A stretch of DNA of 64,000 nt from the NCBI RefSeq assembly GCF_947502445.1, contig NZ_CANMZW010000030.1:1-64000 (forward strand), written 5' to 3'. Below, piece after piece: positions 35,432-42,994 of this stretch. The DNA is from an uncultured Brevibacillus sp. Its GTDB lineage: Bacteria; Bacillota; Bacilli; Brevibacillales; Brevibacillaceae. The position numbers were made by a program, and so were the translations under genes. The notes below the pieces were generated by a model, which was not told the origin of the DNA, searched no databases, and saw nothing but the letters and a program-made list of their open reading frames with translations. The stretch's first letter is position 1; the number at the start of each line of letters is the position of its first letter.

Positions 35432-36472
35432 ATGAGTGAAGCATATAAACAAGCAGGCGTCGACATCGATGCGGGGAACGAAGCAGTCGAACGTATGAAA
35501 AAGCACGTGAAGCGCACATTCCGTCCAGAGGTATTGACGGATTTAGGCGGCTTCGGTGCCTTGTTCCGTCTGGATACAACCAAGTATGAAAAGCCGGTGC
35601 TCGTCTCTGGTACAGATGGTGTGGGTACCAAGCTGAAGCTTGCTTTTGCCATGGATAAGCACGATACGATCGGGATTGATGCTGTGGCGATGTGTGTCAA
35701 TGACGTGGTTGTGCAAGGGGCAGAACCGCTCTTTTTCCTCGATTACTTGGCGGTAGACAAGGTCATTCCTGGAAAGATCGAAGCCATTGTCAAAGGGATT
35801 GCCGATGGCTGCTCGCAGGCAGGCTGCTCCTTGATCGGTGGAGAAACAGCTGAAATGCCGGGGATGTACGCAGAGGGCGAATATGACATCGCTGGTTTTA
35901 CAGTTGGTGTCGTAGACGAAAGCAAAATGATTACAGGTGCTTCTGTTGAAGCAGGCGACGTATTGATCGGGCTCGCTTCCAGCGGTGTTCACAGCAATGG
36001 ATTCTCTCTCGTGCGCAAAGTGCTGTTGGCTGACAAAGGGATGTCGCTTCACGATCATGTAGACGTACTCGGCAAAAAGCTTGGAGAGGAACTACTGACG
36101 CCGACCCGCATCTATGTCAAACAGGTGCTGTCTGTACTGGAATCTCATGAGATTAAGGCGTTGGCGCATATTACTGGCGGCGGCTTCACAGAAAACATTC
36201 CGCGTGTGCTGCCAGAGGGTACGCAGGCGACGATTGATGTTGGCTCGTGGCCTGTTCTCCCGATTTTCCAACTGGTTCAAGAAGCAGGCAATATTTCTTA
36301 TCCAGATATGTACAAGACATTTAACATGGGAATCGGCATGATGCTTGTTGTCAAAGCGGATGACGTGAATTCTGTCGTAGCCAAGCTGAAAGAGCTGGGC
36401 GAAGAGCCATACGTCATTGGTAAAATTGAAGCTGGCGAGCGCAAAGTCGTATACAACGGGGTGGAATGGTGA
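35432..36472 (+). CDS. purM: Phosphoribosylformylglycinamidine cyclo-ligase
   Basis: This 346-residue AIR synthetase closes the imidazole ring of FGAM using ATP. Family motifs are SGTDGVGTKLKLA near 57-69, the GGETAEMPGMY stretch near 140, SSGVHSNGFSLVR near 180 and HITGGGFTENIPR near 240. GGGGGAG precedes ATG 35432. It lies 30 bases after purF and overlaps purN by seven bases. Confidence 0.96.
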   Translation: MSEAYKQAGVDIDAGNEAVERMKKHVKRTFRPEVLTDLGGFGALFRLDTTKYEKPVLVSGTDGVGTKLKLAFAMDKHDTIGIDAVAMCVNDVVVQGAEPLFFLDYLAVDKVIPGKIEAIVKGIADGCSQAGCSLIGGETAEMPGMYAEGEYDIAGFTVGVVDESKMITGASVEAGDVLIGLASSGVHSNGFSLVRKVLLADKGMSLHDHVDVLGKKLGEELLTPTRIYVKQVLSVLESHEIKALAHITGGGFTENIPRVLPEGTQATIDVGSWPVLPIFQLVQEAGNISYPDMYKTFNMGIGMMLVVKADDVNSVVAKLKELGEEPYVIGKIEAGERKVVYNGVEW

Positions 36473-37074
36473 GAAGGCTAGCCATTTTCGCCTCAGGGAG
36501 CGGCTCCAACTTCGAAGCCATCGTGCAGGCGGTTCAGTCTGGACAGCTCAGTGGTGTAGAAGTAGCGCTTCTTGTCTGCGACAAGCCGGGAGCCAAAGTG
36601 CTGGAGCGTGCAGAACGGCTAGGAATTCCAGCCTTTGTGTTTCAGCCAAAAGAGTACGCTGACAAGGCTGCCTTTGAGAAAGAGATTGTGGCGCAGCTTC
36701 AGAAGCTCGATGTTACGCTGGTTGTGCTGGCGGGATACATGCGATTGGTTGGCGAGACGCTGTTGTCCGCCTATGAGGGAAAAATCATCAATCTGCATCC
36801 ATCGCTTTTGCCTGCCTTTCCTGGAAAAGACGCGATAGGCCAGGCACTGGACTACGGGGTAAAGATTACGGGGGTAACGGTGCATGTGGTCGATGCTGGT
36901 CTCGATACGGGTCCGATCATCGCCCAGCTCCCTGTAGCCGTGCAAGAGACAGATACAAAAGAAACATTGGCAGCACGCATCCACGAAGTAGAGCATGGCC
37001 TTTTGGTAGAGGTCATTGGCCTTTTGGTGGAAGAGCGTGTAAAGCTGGAGGGACGGCTTGTCCAGCTGACATGA
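36466..37074 (+). CDS. purN: Phosphoribosylglycinamide formyltransferase (folate-dependent)
   Basis: This 202-residue GAR transformylase uses 10-formyl-tetrahydrofolate. The N terminus LAIFASGSGSNFEAI and the active-site region LAGYMRLVG, NLHPSLLPAFPGKDA and GVTVHVVDAGLDTGPII contain the catalytic Asn, His and Asp. The ATG overlaps the purM stop. In B. subtilis purH and purD follow directly; here a terminator follows and purHD lie 6.4 kb further on. Confidence 0.95.
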   Translation: MVRRLAIFASGSGSNFEAIVQAVQSGQLSGVEVALLVCDKPGAKVLERAERLGIPAFVFQPKEYADKAAFEKEIVAQLQKLDVTLVVLAGYMRLVGETLLSAYEGKIINLHPSLLPAFPGKDAIGQALDYGVKITGVTVHVVDAGLDTGPIIAQLPVAVQETDTKETLAARIHEVEHGLLVEVIGLLVEERVKLEGRLVQLT

Positions 37075-37095
37075 GATTAGCAAAAGCAAGTAGAG

Positions 37096-37127
37096 AAACC
37101 GACGCGAGAAATTGTGTCGGTTTTTCC
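37096..37127 (+). terminator. Terminator after purN
   Basis: AAACCGAC (37096-37103) pairs with GTCGGTTT (37116-37123) and runs into T. A hairpin with the same stem sequence follows the next gene at 37616-37642. Confidence 0.85.
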
Positions 37128-37163
37128 TTTTTCTGGTATAGTAGGTGACGGGGGAGTGGTGAT

Positions 37164-37547
37164 ATGAGAGACATGAAAAACGTTTGGATATTTTGCTTAT
37201 GCGCTGTTCTACTGATAGGGTCATGGCTGATCTATGATGCAACAAAGAGCATAGCTGCATATGGTGATTCAGCAACGCACAATACGGCACAGATTGCCAA
37301 TATCCTGGTGACGATGAGCAATGAATTAAATGATTGGAACAACAAGAAGGCTCCACAAGAAAAACAAATACTTGATGCAGTAGAAGCGGCTGAATACTTA
37401 GGCATTACCGAGCAGATTCTGGCCAAGCTTTTGGATAGTAAGGATATTCCTGCTCTGCAGATCAACAGCACGTATCGGTTCTCCAAACAAGCTCTGGATG
37501 AGTGGGTATACGAGCAATCGAAGAAGCACACGACCTATCATAAATGA
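37164..37547 (+). CDS. Membrane-anchored protein with excisionase-type HTH
   Basis: This 127-residue protein has an N-terminal membrane helix (about 6-24), a polar linker and a C-terminal excisionase/MerR-like helix-turn-helix (about 70-118: DAVEAAEYLGITEQILAKLL, then a short wing and FSKQALDEWV). Such HTH_17 domains normally bind DNA or act as small recombination factors; a membrane-tethered form is uncommon. GGGGGAG precedes ATG 37164. The gene is bracketed by two look-alike hairpins. Its function is not known; a membrane-bound regulator is a guess. Confidence 0.7.
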   Translation: MRDMKNVWIFCLCAVLLIGSWLIYDATKSIAAYGDSATHNTAQIANILVTMSNELNDWNNKKAPQEKQILDAVEAAEYLGITEQILAKLLDSKDIPALQINSTYRFSKQALDEWVYEQSKKHTTYHK

Positions 37548-37615
37548 TAATGTCCTTTTCATAACAAGAGCTCACAGTAAGACGCAAACGCAAGCTGGTG
37601 AATATGTAAACAGCA

Positions 37616-37645
37616 AAACCGACACGGTGGATGTGTCGGTTTATC
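37616..37645 (+). terminator. Hairpin after the HTH membrane protein gene
   Basis: AAACCGACAC (37616-37625) pairs perfectly with GTGTCGGTTT (37633-37642). The T-run is short (TTT-A). The stem core repeats that of the purN terminator. It may also stop the opposing thioredoxin transcript. Confidence 0.7.
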
Positions 37646-37660
37646 ACTGTCTTGCTCTTT

Positions 37661-37972
37661 TTATCTGGTTAGGAATTTTTTCAGTTCAATGAGAGGAACG
37701 GCACCGATGACTTTGTCGATTGGTTGGCCATCTTTAAACAAGATGCTAGTTGGCAAGCTCATTACTCCAAATTGATTGGCAATCTCGGATTCTTCATCTA
37801 CATTGAGCTTGAGGATTTTGACATCATGGTTTCCTTCGGCTACGTATGCTTCTTGGATGGTCGCAAACATCCGGCACGGTCCGCACCAAGGCGCCCAAAA
37901 ATTGACTAAGGTGAGTCCTTTCGTTTGCATTTCGTTCTTAAATGTAGCATCGGTTACGTGGTAAATCGCCAT
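37661..37972 (-). CDS. Thioredoxin
   Basis: This 103-residue cytoplasmic thioredoxin has the classical WCGPC active site (near 28-32) and the cis-Pro in MSLPTSILF. ATG 37972 lies seven bases after AAGGAGAG and is preferred over TTG 37978. It is the last gene of a four-gene minus-strand unit that starts with a TrxR-like flavoprotein, so the two probably form a dedicated reductase-thioredoxin couple separate from the housekeeping trxA. Confidence 0.92.
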   Translation of the reverse strand: MAIYHVTDATFKNEMQTKGLTLVNFWAPWCGPCRMFATIQEAYVAEGNHDVKILKLNVDEESEIANQFGVMSLPTSILFKDGQPIDKVIGAVPLIELKKFLTR

Positions 37973-38015
37973 TTTCAATCTCTCCTTTTATTTATGTTTC
38001 AAAATCACTAAGCGT

Positions 38016-38468
38016 TTATTTCTCTAATGAACATCCGGGTGTCATACCAGTAGCAATTCCGAGTCGGTTCCAGCTGTTGGTGACATTGATCGCCATCACC
38101 AGATCGATGTACTGTTGTTCATTAAAGTGGTCGCGGACTTGCTTGTATACATGCTCGGGTACTCCGAGCTCGGAAACCTTAGTAAGATGCTCGGCAAGCT
38201 CAAGTGCTGCTTTTTCCTTCTTGCTAAAGTTCGGTACATCACGCCATGCGTTCAGGAGTAAAATGCGCTCAAATTGATCTCCTTTGTCGTACAGGGCTTT
38301 TCCGTTTACATTCATATGAAAGGAACAACCATTTATTTGAGACACTCTTAGCTGGATTAAGTCAATGATAGCCTCATCCAAACCGGATTGAAGAACAAAC
38401 GACTCAAATCTCTTCATAGCCTCGTAAGCAGCAGGGTTTACTTCGTTGTGAATCATTCTTAAATCCAT
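38016..38468 (-). CDS. Carboxymuconolactone decarboxylase/AhpD-like protein
   Basis: This 150-residue helical protein of the CMD/AhpD superfamily contains LIQLRVSQINGCSFHMN near 40-56. Family peroxidases have CxxC at this point followed by a His; here the second Cys position is His (GCSFH), so a disulfide relay through that pair is not possible. It lies between an MFS pump and a thioredoxin gene in the same operon, which suggests a thiol or electrophile-stress role. GGAGGG precedes the ATG. Confidence 0.82.
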   Translation of the reverse strand: MDLRMIHNEVNPAAYEAMKRFESFVLQSGLDEAIIDLIQLRVSQINGCSFHMNVNGKALYDKGDQFERILLLNAWRDVPNFSKKEKAALELAEHLTKVSELGVPEHVYKQVRDHFNEQQYIDLVMAINVTNSWNRLGIATGMTPGCSLEK

Positions 38469-38508
38469 TTCAATCCCTCCCGAATTTGGTTCGAATCAAT
38501 AAACACCT

Positions 38509-39897
38509 TCAACTGTTTACCGATTTCTCAGCCACAACTGGAGTTCTGGCGATCAGTACGATTGTGATTACAGTGGCAACCACAAAAAACGCGCTAGCCG
38601 TTCCGAATGCTGAGGCGTAGCCTCTTACAACCTCGGCCTGTATGGATGCCACGGACATCAGTATTGCCAGCCCCAAAGTTGGGCCGAGTTCCATGGCCGT
38701 GTTCATGACGCCGCCGGCAAGCCCCGTTTGATGCTTTGGAACGTTTACGGTCGAGAGCACGGCGGCTCCAGAGAAAATCAGCGATATACTGGCACCCAGA
38801 ATAATCTGTCCAGGCAAAAGACCCGAAGCATAGGCAGTGTCGTGATCAATCCCAGCGAGGAGGCCCCACCCGACAGCTGCTAAGATGAATCCTGCAATGG
38901 TGACCATCCGTGCGCCGAATCGTCCCACAAGGGCAGGAGCAGCCAGATTCGTAGCTATCAGCGTCACTGCAAATGGGAGGAAGCCGACTGCGGTAGAGAA
39001 GGGTGACCAGTTTCGGATTTGCTGGAGATAAAGCGACAGAACAAACTGGATCAGCGCTGAAGTGGCGGCGGCCAGCAGCATACCGAGCAACCCAATGGAA
39101 CGGTATCGATCCAAAAGAAAGTCAGGCGGGAGAAGCGCATCACGTACCTTGTTTTCGACAAGCAAAAAGGAAGCAAGCAGCACAAGACCAGCAACCAGAG
39201 GGCCCCAAACAACAGCTGAGGTCCAGGAATGATCCTCGACAGCAATCAAACCGTAGCTGGTAAACACAATGCCCAAGGTAGCAAGGATGGCTCCAAGTGG
39301 ATCAAGACCAGGACGTTTGCTGGTATTTTCGGAGCGGTCAGCTGGGAGTAACCACCGTGCTGCGGCAAGACCTATGATGGCGACCAGAATCGGAACACCG
39401 AACATCCAGCGCCACGAGATCCAGGTTGTCAAAATACCTGAGGCGACGAAGCCCACAATTGAACCTAGGACGGAAACGCCGCCCCAAATGGCCATGGCGC
39501 GTCCGAATGCCGCAGGATCAGGGAACAGAACACGTAATACAGCCATGGCAGCAGGTGCTATCAATGCCCCACCAATACCTTGCAAGAAGCGCATACTGAC
39601 CAGAATCTCGAAGCTGGGGGAGAAGGCTGCGAAAAGAGAGGAAGCTCCGAAAACAATCAGCCCGATTACGAACATCCGCAGGCCACGGTATCGATCCGCC
39701 AGCCGACCGCCAAACAGCAGCAGACCGCTAAAGGGCAGGCCATACGCAACTTGAAGCAGCAGTAGCTGTGACGAACTCAAGGCGAACTCGTTTGCAATTT
39801 TTGGCATCGGAATCATGATCAGCGCGATCGTAAAGATTAGTGTCGCTTGGACTAACGCCAGGATCGTGAATGCGACTCGATTTTTACCATTTGTCAT
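38509..39897 (-). CDS. MFS transporter, DHA2 (EmrB/QacA) type
   Basis: This 462-residue efflux pump shows about 14 membrane helices. Motif A of the superfamily is visible as GGRLADRYRGLR near 63, and the helix-5 motif C-like GGVSVLGSIVGFVASG near 140. DHA2 pumps expel drugs and other hydrophobic compounds by proton exchange. The start overlaps the end of the upstream flavoprotein gene by 14 bases, so the two are coupled. The substrate is unknown; toxic electrophiles or quinones would fit the operon. Confidence 0.88.
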   Translation of the reverse strand: MTNGKNRVAFTILALVQATLIFTIALIMIPMPKIANEFALSSSQLLLLQVAYGLPFSGLLLFGGRLADRYRGLRMFVIGLIVFGASSLFAAFSPSFEILVSMRFLQGIGGALIAPAAMAVLRVLFPDPAAFGRAMAIWGGVSVLGSIVGFVASGILTTWISWRWMFGVPILVAIIGLAAARWLLPADRSENTSKRPGLDPLGAILATLGIVFTSYGLIAVEDHSWTSAVVWGPLVAGLVLLASFLLVENKVRDALLPPDFLLDRYRSIGLLGMLLAAATSALIQFVLSLYLQQIRNWSPFSTAVGFLPFAVTLIATNLAAPALVGRFGARMVTIAGFILAAVGWGLLAGIDHDTAYASGLLPGQIILGASISLIFSGAAVLSTVNVPKHQTGLAGGVMNTAMELGPTLGLAILMSVASIQAEVVRGYASAFGTASAFFVVATVITIVLIARTPVVAEKSVNS

Positions 39898-40795
39898 GGA
39901 AATCTTCTTCCGTTAACTCCTTGGTTACACTCATCGCTGCCTTACTTCCGCTGGCAGCAGCGAAAATCAGTTGAGAAGGTGCGAAGTACGATGTGTCACC
40001 TGCGGCGAACAAACCAGGGATGGAGGTTTTGCCTAGTTGATCTGTCTTAATTCCGCCCAGTGGGTTTTTTTCGCAGTCCAAGCTCTCGATAAACGGAGCG
40101 CTGTGTATAAATCTAGGAGCTACGAATCCTCCTGTCCTGGCGATCGTCGTTCCATCCGCAAAACGTACATGCGATAGATGTCCGTTTTCTCCGATGAAGG
40201 CTGCGATGGGCTGTTCCATCACCACGATTCCTTTGGAGAGAAGCTGCTCTTTTTGGTCATCTGAAAGTGGACTTTGACCATTGGTGCAGACGACTAAATC
40301 GCGGGTCCAATTGAGAAGCAGCTTGGCGGTATGGAAAACGGCCGGATCTTCGGAAACGACGACAAGAGGTTGATCTTGCAACTCCCAGCCATCACAAAAC
40401 GGGCAATTAAACAGACTTTTTCCATATAAAGAATGGAGTCCATCAATCTCAGGAAAGATTTCCTTTAAGCCTGTAGCCAGGATCAGCTTGCGTGCTTGAA
40501 TCCGAGCACCTGATGCATCATGCACCTCAAATCCTGAGTCGAGCTTTGTAATAGAAACGACTTCTGTTTTGAGATGATGAACAGACGGATAGCGGAGCAC
40601 TTCCTCATAGGCGATGCGGCGAAACTCGGCAGGCGTCACACCGTCTCTCGTCAGAAAACCGTGGGATGCATGGGTAACGGCATTTCGAGGCTGATTGTTG
40701 TCGAGCAAGGCGACATTTCTCCGTGTTCTGCCGAGTACCAAAGCGGCATTCAACCCGGCTGACCCTCCACCAACAATCGCGCAATCGTAAATCAT
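39884..40795 (-). CDS. TrxR-like NAD(P)/FAD-dependent oxidoreductase
   Basis: This 303-residue flavoprotein resembles low-molecular-weight thioredoxin reductase. The N-terminal FAD motif is GGGSAGLNAALVLGR. CPFC-DGWE near 136-143 is like the redox-active CxxC centre. The C-terminal FAD motif is GLFAAGDTS. A classical NADPH GxGxxA motif is poorly seen in the middle, as in several TrxR-like ferredoxin or bacillithiol-disulfide reductases. It is the first gene of an operon with MFS, AhpD-like and thioredoxin genes, divergent from an Rrf2 regulator. Confidence 0.86.
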   Translation of the reverse strand: MIYDCAIVGGGSAGLNAALVLGRTRRNVALLDNNQPRNAVTHASHGFLTRDGVTPAEFRRIAYEEVLRYPSVHHLKTEVVSITKLDSGFEVHDASGARIQARKLILATGLKEIFPEIDGLHSLYGKSLFNCPFCDGWELQDQPLVVVSEDPAVFHTAKLLLNWTRDLVVCTNGQSPLSDDQKEQLLSKGIVVMEQPIAAFIGENGHLSHVRFADGTTIARTGGFVAPRFIHSAPFIESLDCEKNPLGGIKTDQLGKTSIPGLFAAGDTSYFAPSQLIFAAASGSKAAMSVTKELTEEDFHDKW

Positions 40796-40902
40796 AATGT
40801 TTAACTCCTTTCTAGAGATATTAAGGATGTTTTATATCTATAATTAAGTTGAAAGAAAAGCTTGATCTAATAAAGATAAAGCAAGATAAGGTACTCAAAT
40901 CG

Positions 40903-40916
40903 TAAGAGCGCTCTTA
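40903..40916. promoter_or_regulatory. 14-bp perfect palindrome, probable operator
   Basis: TAAGAGCGCTCTTA lies just downstream of the minus-strand promoter of the redox operon, where a bound repressor would block transcription. The Rrf2 protein encoded next door is the likely binder. Confidence 0.5.
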
Positions 40917-40937
40917 GATAGTCGACTTATAGTATCT

Positions 40938-40965
40938 ATAATATCTGTTATTTTTTCAATGTCAA
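40938..40965 (-). promoter_or_regulatory. Promoter of the TrxR-like/MFS/AhpD-like/thioredoxin operon
   Basis: On the minus strand a consensus -35 TTGACA (40965-40960), 16 bases, and -10 TATTAT (40943-40938) are seen, pointing to the flavoprotein gene starting at 40795. Confidence 0.72.
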
Positions 40966-40979
40966 GCTGCATGTGACAC

Positions 40980-41015
40980 TTGCTATCTTGTGAGATGAAC
41001 CTTATCATAGATAAG
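40980..41015 (+). promoter_or_regulatory. Promoter and overlapping palindrome of the Rrf2 gene
   Basis: TTGCTA (40980-40985), 17 bases and TATCAT (41003-41008) form a plausible promoter. CTTATC-ATA-GATAAG (41001-41015) is a perfect inverted repeat over the -10, suited to autorepression. Confidence 0.6.
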
Positions 41016-41039
41016 TAAAGTCTACAATCGAGGTGTCTT

Positions 41040-41438
41040 ATGAAGTTTTCACAGGCAACCGACAATGCGCTCCATGTGATGCTGTATCTCGTAATGGAAG
41101 CGCCAGACAAGCCCGTAAGTGTGCAGGTATTAGCAGAGAAGCTGAGCGTTTCCCAAACCTATCTGTCCAAAATGCTGACCAAACTGGTCAAGGCAGGGCT
41201 TATCCATTCTGTATCCGGTGCAAATGGTGGATACCGACTCAAGCGCAACTATGAGGAGATTTCCTTTTTGGATGTCATTCATGCGATCGAAGGCACTACC
41301 TCTTTATTTGAATGCAGCTTTAATCATGGGCAACAGTGCCTGATTCAGCAGGTTGTCATGGATGCCGAGCGACAGATGGAGCAGGCTCTAAAAAACAAGA
41401 CAATTTATGAGCTGGCGAAACAAATGAAAGGCGTGTAA
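41040..41438 (+). CDS. Rrf2 family transcriptional regulator
   Basis: This 132-residue regulator has the Rrf2 winged helix (YLVMEAPDKPVSVQVLAEKL, then SQTYLSKMLTKLVKAGLI, and the wing SGANGGYRL). The C-terminal part has two cysteines (FECSF and QQCLI) seven residues apart, instead of the three-cysteine iron-sulfur set of IscR or NsrR. Thiol-switching Rrf2 proteins such as HypR sense oxidants this way and control a flavin disulfide reductase, which is just what lies divergently here. A HypR-like role is inferred. Confidence 0.87.
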   Translation: MKFSQATDNALHVMLYLVMEAPDKPVSVQVLAEKLSVSQTYLSKMLTKLVKAGLIHSVSGANGGYRLKRNYEEISFLDVIHAIEGTTSLFECSFNHGQQCLIQQVVMDAERQMEQALKNKTIYELAKQMKGV

Positions 41439-41440
41439 AG

Positions 41441-41497
41441 AAAAGCAGTGGTTGTTTTGGACCTTATGTTCCCGTCCGAAACGCCCACTGCTTTTTT
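41441..41497. terminator. Bidirectional terminator between Rrf2 and corA genes
   Basis: AAAAGCAGTGG (41441-41451) pairs with CCACTGCTTTT (41485-41495), with A- and T-runs outside. It serves both converging genes. Confidence 0.85.
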
Positions 41498-41504
41498 ATT
41501 CCCA

Positions 41505-42431
41505 TCAAAAGTATTTCTTTTTCCAAAAGATCAGGCTTGTAACCAGTGCGGACACAAGCGAGAGCAGCATGATAATGAAAAAAGCATGGTTATCATGCTG
41601 CAAAGGTAATTCCACGTTCATTCCGTATATACTCGCGATCATGGTAGGCAGAGCAAGCACAATCGTAATGGCGGTCAATATTTTGACAACATGATTCACA
41701 TTGTTTGAAATCACCGAAGCAAAGGCGTTCATCATCGAGCTCATGATAGAGCTGTATACCTCCGTCATAGCGATCGCTTGCCTGGTTTCAATCATGACGT
41801 CCTCCAATAGCTCCTTGTCTTCCTCATATATTTTCAGGTAACTGCCATTGAACAGCTTCTCCAGCAAAATGTTATTTTTGGTCAGTGCTGTCGTGAAATA
41901 AACCAGACTTTTTTCAATTTCCAATAAGGAAAAAAGCTCTTTGTTTCGGACTGATTTGTGGAGGGCTTTCTCCATTTTTTCCCGTCTCTGGTTAATTTGC
42001 TTCAGGTACAGCAAATAGTAAAAGGCTATCCGATAAAGTATCTGAAGGACAAACCTTGTTTTCATAAACGTGTGGAAATGCTTGACGCGGCCAGAGACAA
42101 AATCCTCAAGGATGGGTGTATTTGTGAGGCAAATCGTGATGAAGCAATCGTTCTGGATGGCGATTCCAAGTGGGATCGTACGTATTTTATCATCTGGGCT
42201 GAGGACCGGGATCTCTACGATGAGCATCGTGCAATCCTTATCTTTTTCTATTCTGGCACGTTCGCCTTCATCAAGAGCATCACGGAAAAATTCCTGGTCA
42301 ATCGCAAAAGCATCACAGACGTGCTGGATTTCTGCTTGCGTCGGTTCTGTCAAATGTACCCAGCAGCCTTTTTCAAAATCAGTTCGTTCTACGAGATCTC
42401 CAAACTCGTTGCTGCGATAAATGTTTAGCAT
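41505..42431 (-). CDS. corA: CorA-like magnesium transporter
   Basis: This 308-residue protein has a large N-terminal cytoplasmic domain and two C-terminal membrane helices. YGMN between them (near 266-269 of this form) is the universal CorA selectivity motif. ATG 42431 lies nine bases after AAGGCAGG; a GTG nine bases earlier would be too close to it. The preceding M-box riboswitch and terminator on the same strand show that expression is turned off by magnesium, which independently supports magnesium as substrate. Confidence 0.92.
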   Translation of the reverse strand: MLNIYRSNEFGDLVERTDFEKGCWVHLTEPTQAEIQHVCDAFAIDQEFFRDALDEGERARIEKDKDCTMLIVEIPVLSPDDKIRTIPLGIAIQNDCFITICLTNTPILEDFVSGRVKHFHTFMKTRFVLQILYRIAFYYLLYLKQINQRREKMEKALHKSVRNKELFSLLEIEKSLVYFTTALTKNNILLEKLFNGSYLKIYEEDKELLEDVMIETRQAIAMTEVYSSIMSSMMNAFASVISNNVNHVVKILTAITIVLALPTMIASIYGMNVELPLQHDNHAFFIIMLLSLVSALVTSLIFWKKKYF

Positions 42432-42488
42432 CGTTTTCACCCTGCCTTTACTAAAAAGTAGGGAAAGGTGCGCTAAGCTGCATTATCG

Positions 42489-42580
42489 GCGGTGGCTACC
42501 GCATTCCAAGCAGCGGTGAGCTCCTTTCCTATTCAAAATCTTATATGAGTGACATGATCGACTACTGAAAGCAGCTCACC
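42489..42580. other. Structured stretch between attenuator and corA
   Basis: The corA leader after the terminator holds GCGGT/ACCGC (42489-42502) and a long-range inverted repeat GGTGAGCT (42515-42522) / AGCTCACC (42573-42580). No gene was seen here. It may fold in the read-through transcript, with unknown effect. Confidence 0.4.
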
Positions 42581-42594
42581 TCCCTGGAATCAAC

Positions 42595-42623
42595 AAAAAA
42601 GGCTTCCCGTCTGCAGGGAAGCC
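42595..42623 (-). terminator. Attenuator terminator of the M-box leader
   Basis: On the minus strand GGCTTCCC (42623-42616) pairs with GGGAAGCC (42608-42601) and is followed by six T. It lies between the M-box and corA and is the expected magnesium-dependent stop. The sequence between it and the aptamer holds further T-rich runs. Confidence 0.88.
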
Positions 42624-42684
42624 TGGAAATGCCAATAAAAAAGTGCATAGAAAAAACAACACACTTAAAAAAGCACTACCTACA

Positions 42685-42857
42685 CGCTTCCCCAAGTTGA
42701 GTTTTGGCACATGACAACGTAGAGCAATCAATCATGCTCAGCCACCTTAAGTAAAGCCTTAATCCGGCAATCCCTGTTCTACCCATTGGCGTCTTTCGAC
42801 ATTTCCGGGCAGTGGCCTGTGTTCATCATGGAGCCTCACCTAACGGGAACGGTTCCA
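42685..42857 (-). ncRNA. M-box (ykoK) magnesium riboswitch upstream of corA
   Basis: The minus strand shows the conserved M-box blocks in order and with usual spacing: GTTAGGTGAGGCTCC (around 42844-42830), CACTGCCCGGAAATGTCGAA (42815-42796), GACGCCAATGGGT (42793-42781), AAGGTGGCTGAGCAT near 42745, and GTGCCAAAACTC near 42705. These form the magnesium-binding core known from B. subtilis mgtE. High magnesium should favour the terminator at 42595-42623, low magnesium read-through into corA. Confidence 0.92.
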
Positions 42858-42935
42858 TATCATTTTGGCAATCGTTGTATCTACCGCAGTATATGGGCGA
42901 CACTCCTAGTTTGTCAATACTTTTCAAAAACCCAA

Positions 42936-42963
42936 ACCTTTCTGCTTCTGCCGACATACAGTA
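42936..42963 (+). promoter_or_regulatory. Sigma-K type promoter of spoVIF
   Basis: AC (42936-42937), 17 bases and CATACAGTA (42955-42963) match the mother-cell sigma-K consensus AC-N16/17-CATANNNTA. The start of transcription would fall about 10 bases before the ribosome site of the SpoVIF-like gene. Confidence 0.65.
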
Positions 42964-42994
42964 GAAAGAAGCCGTAAATGAGGAGGGGCTGGAC

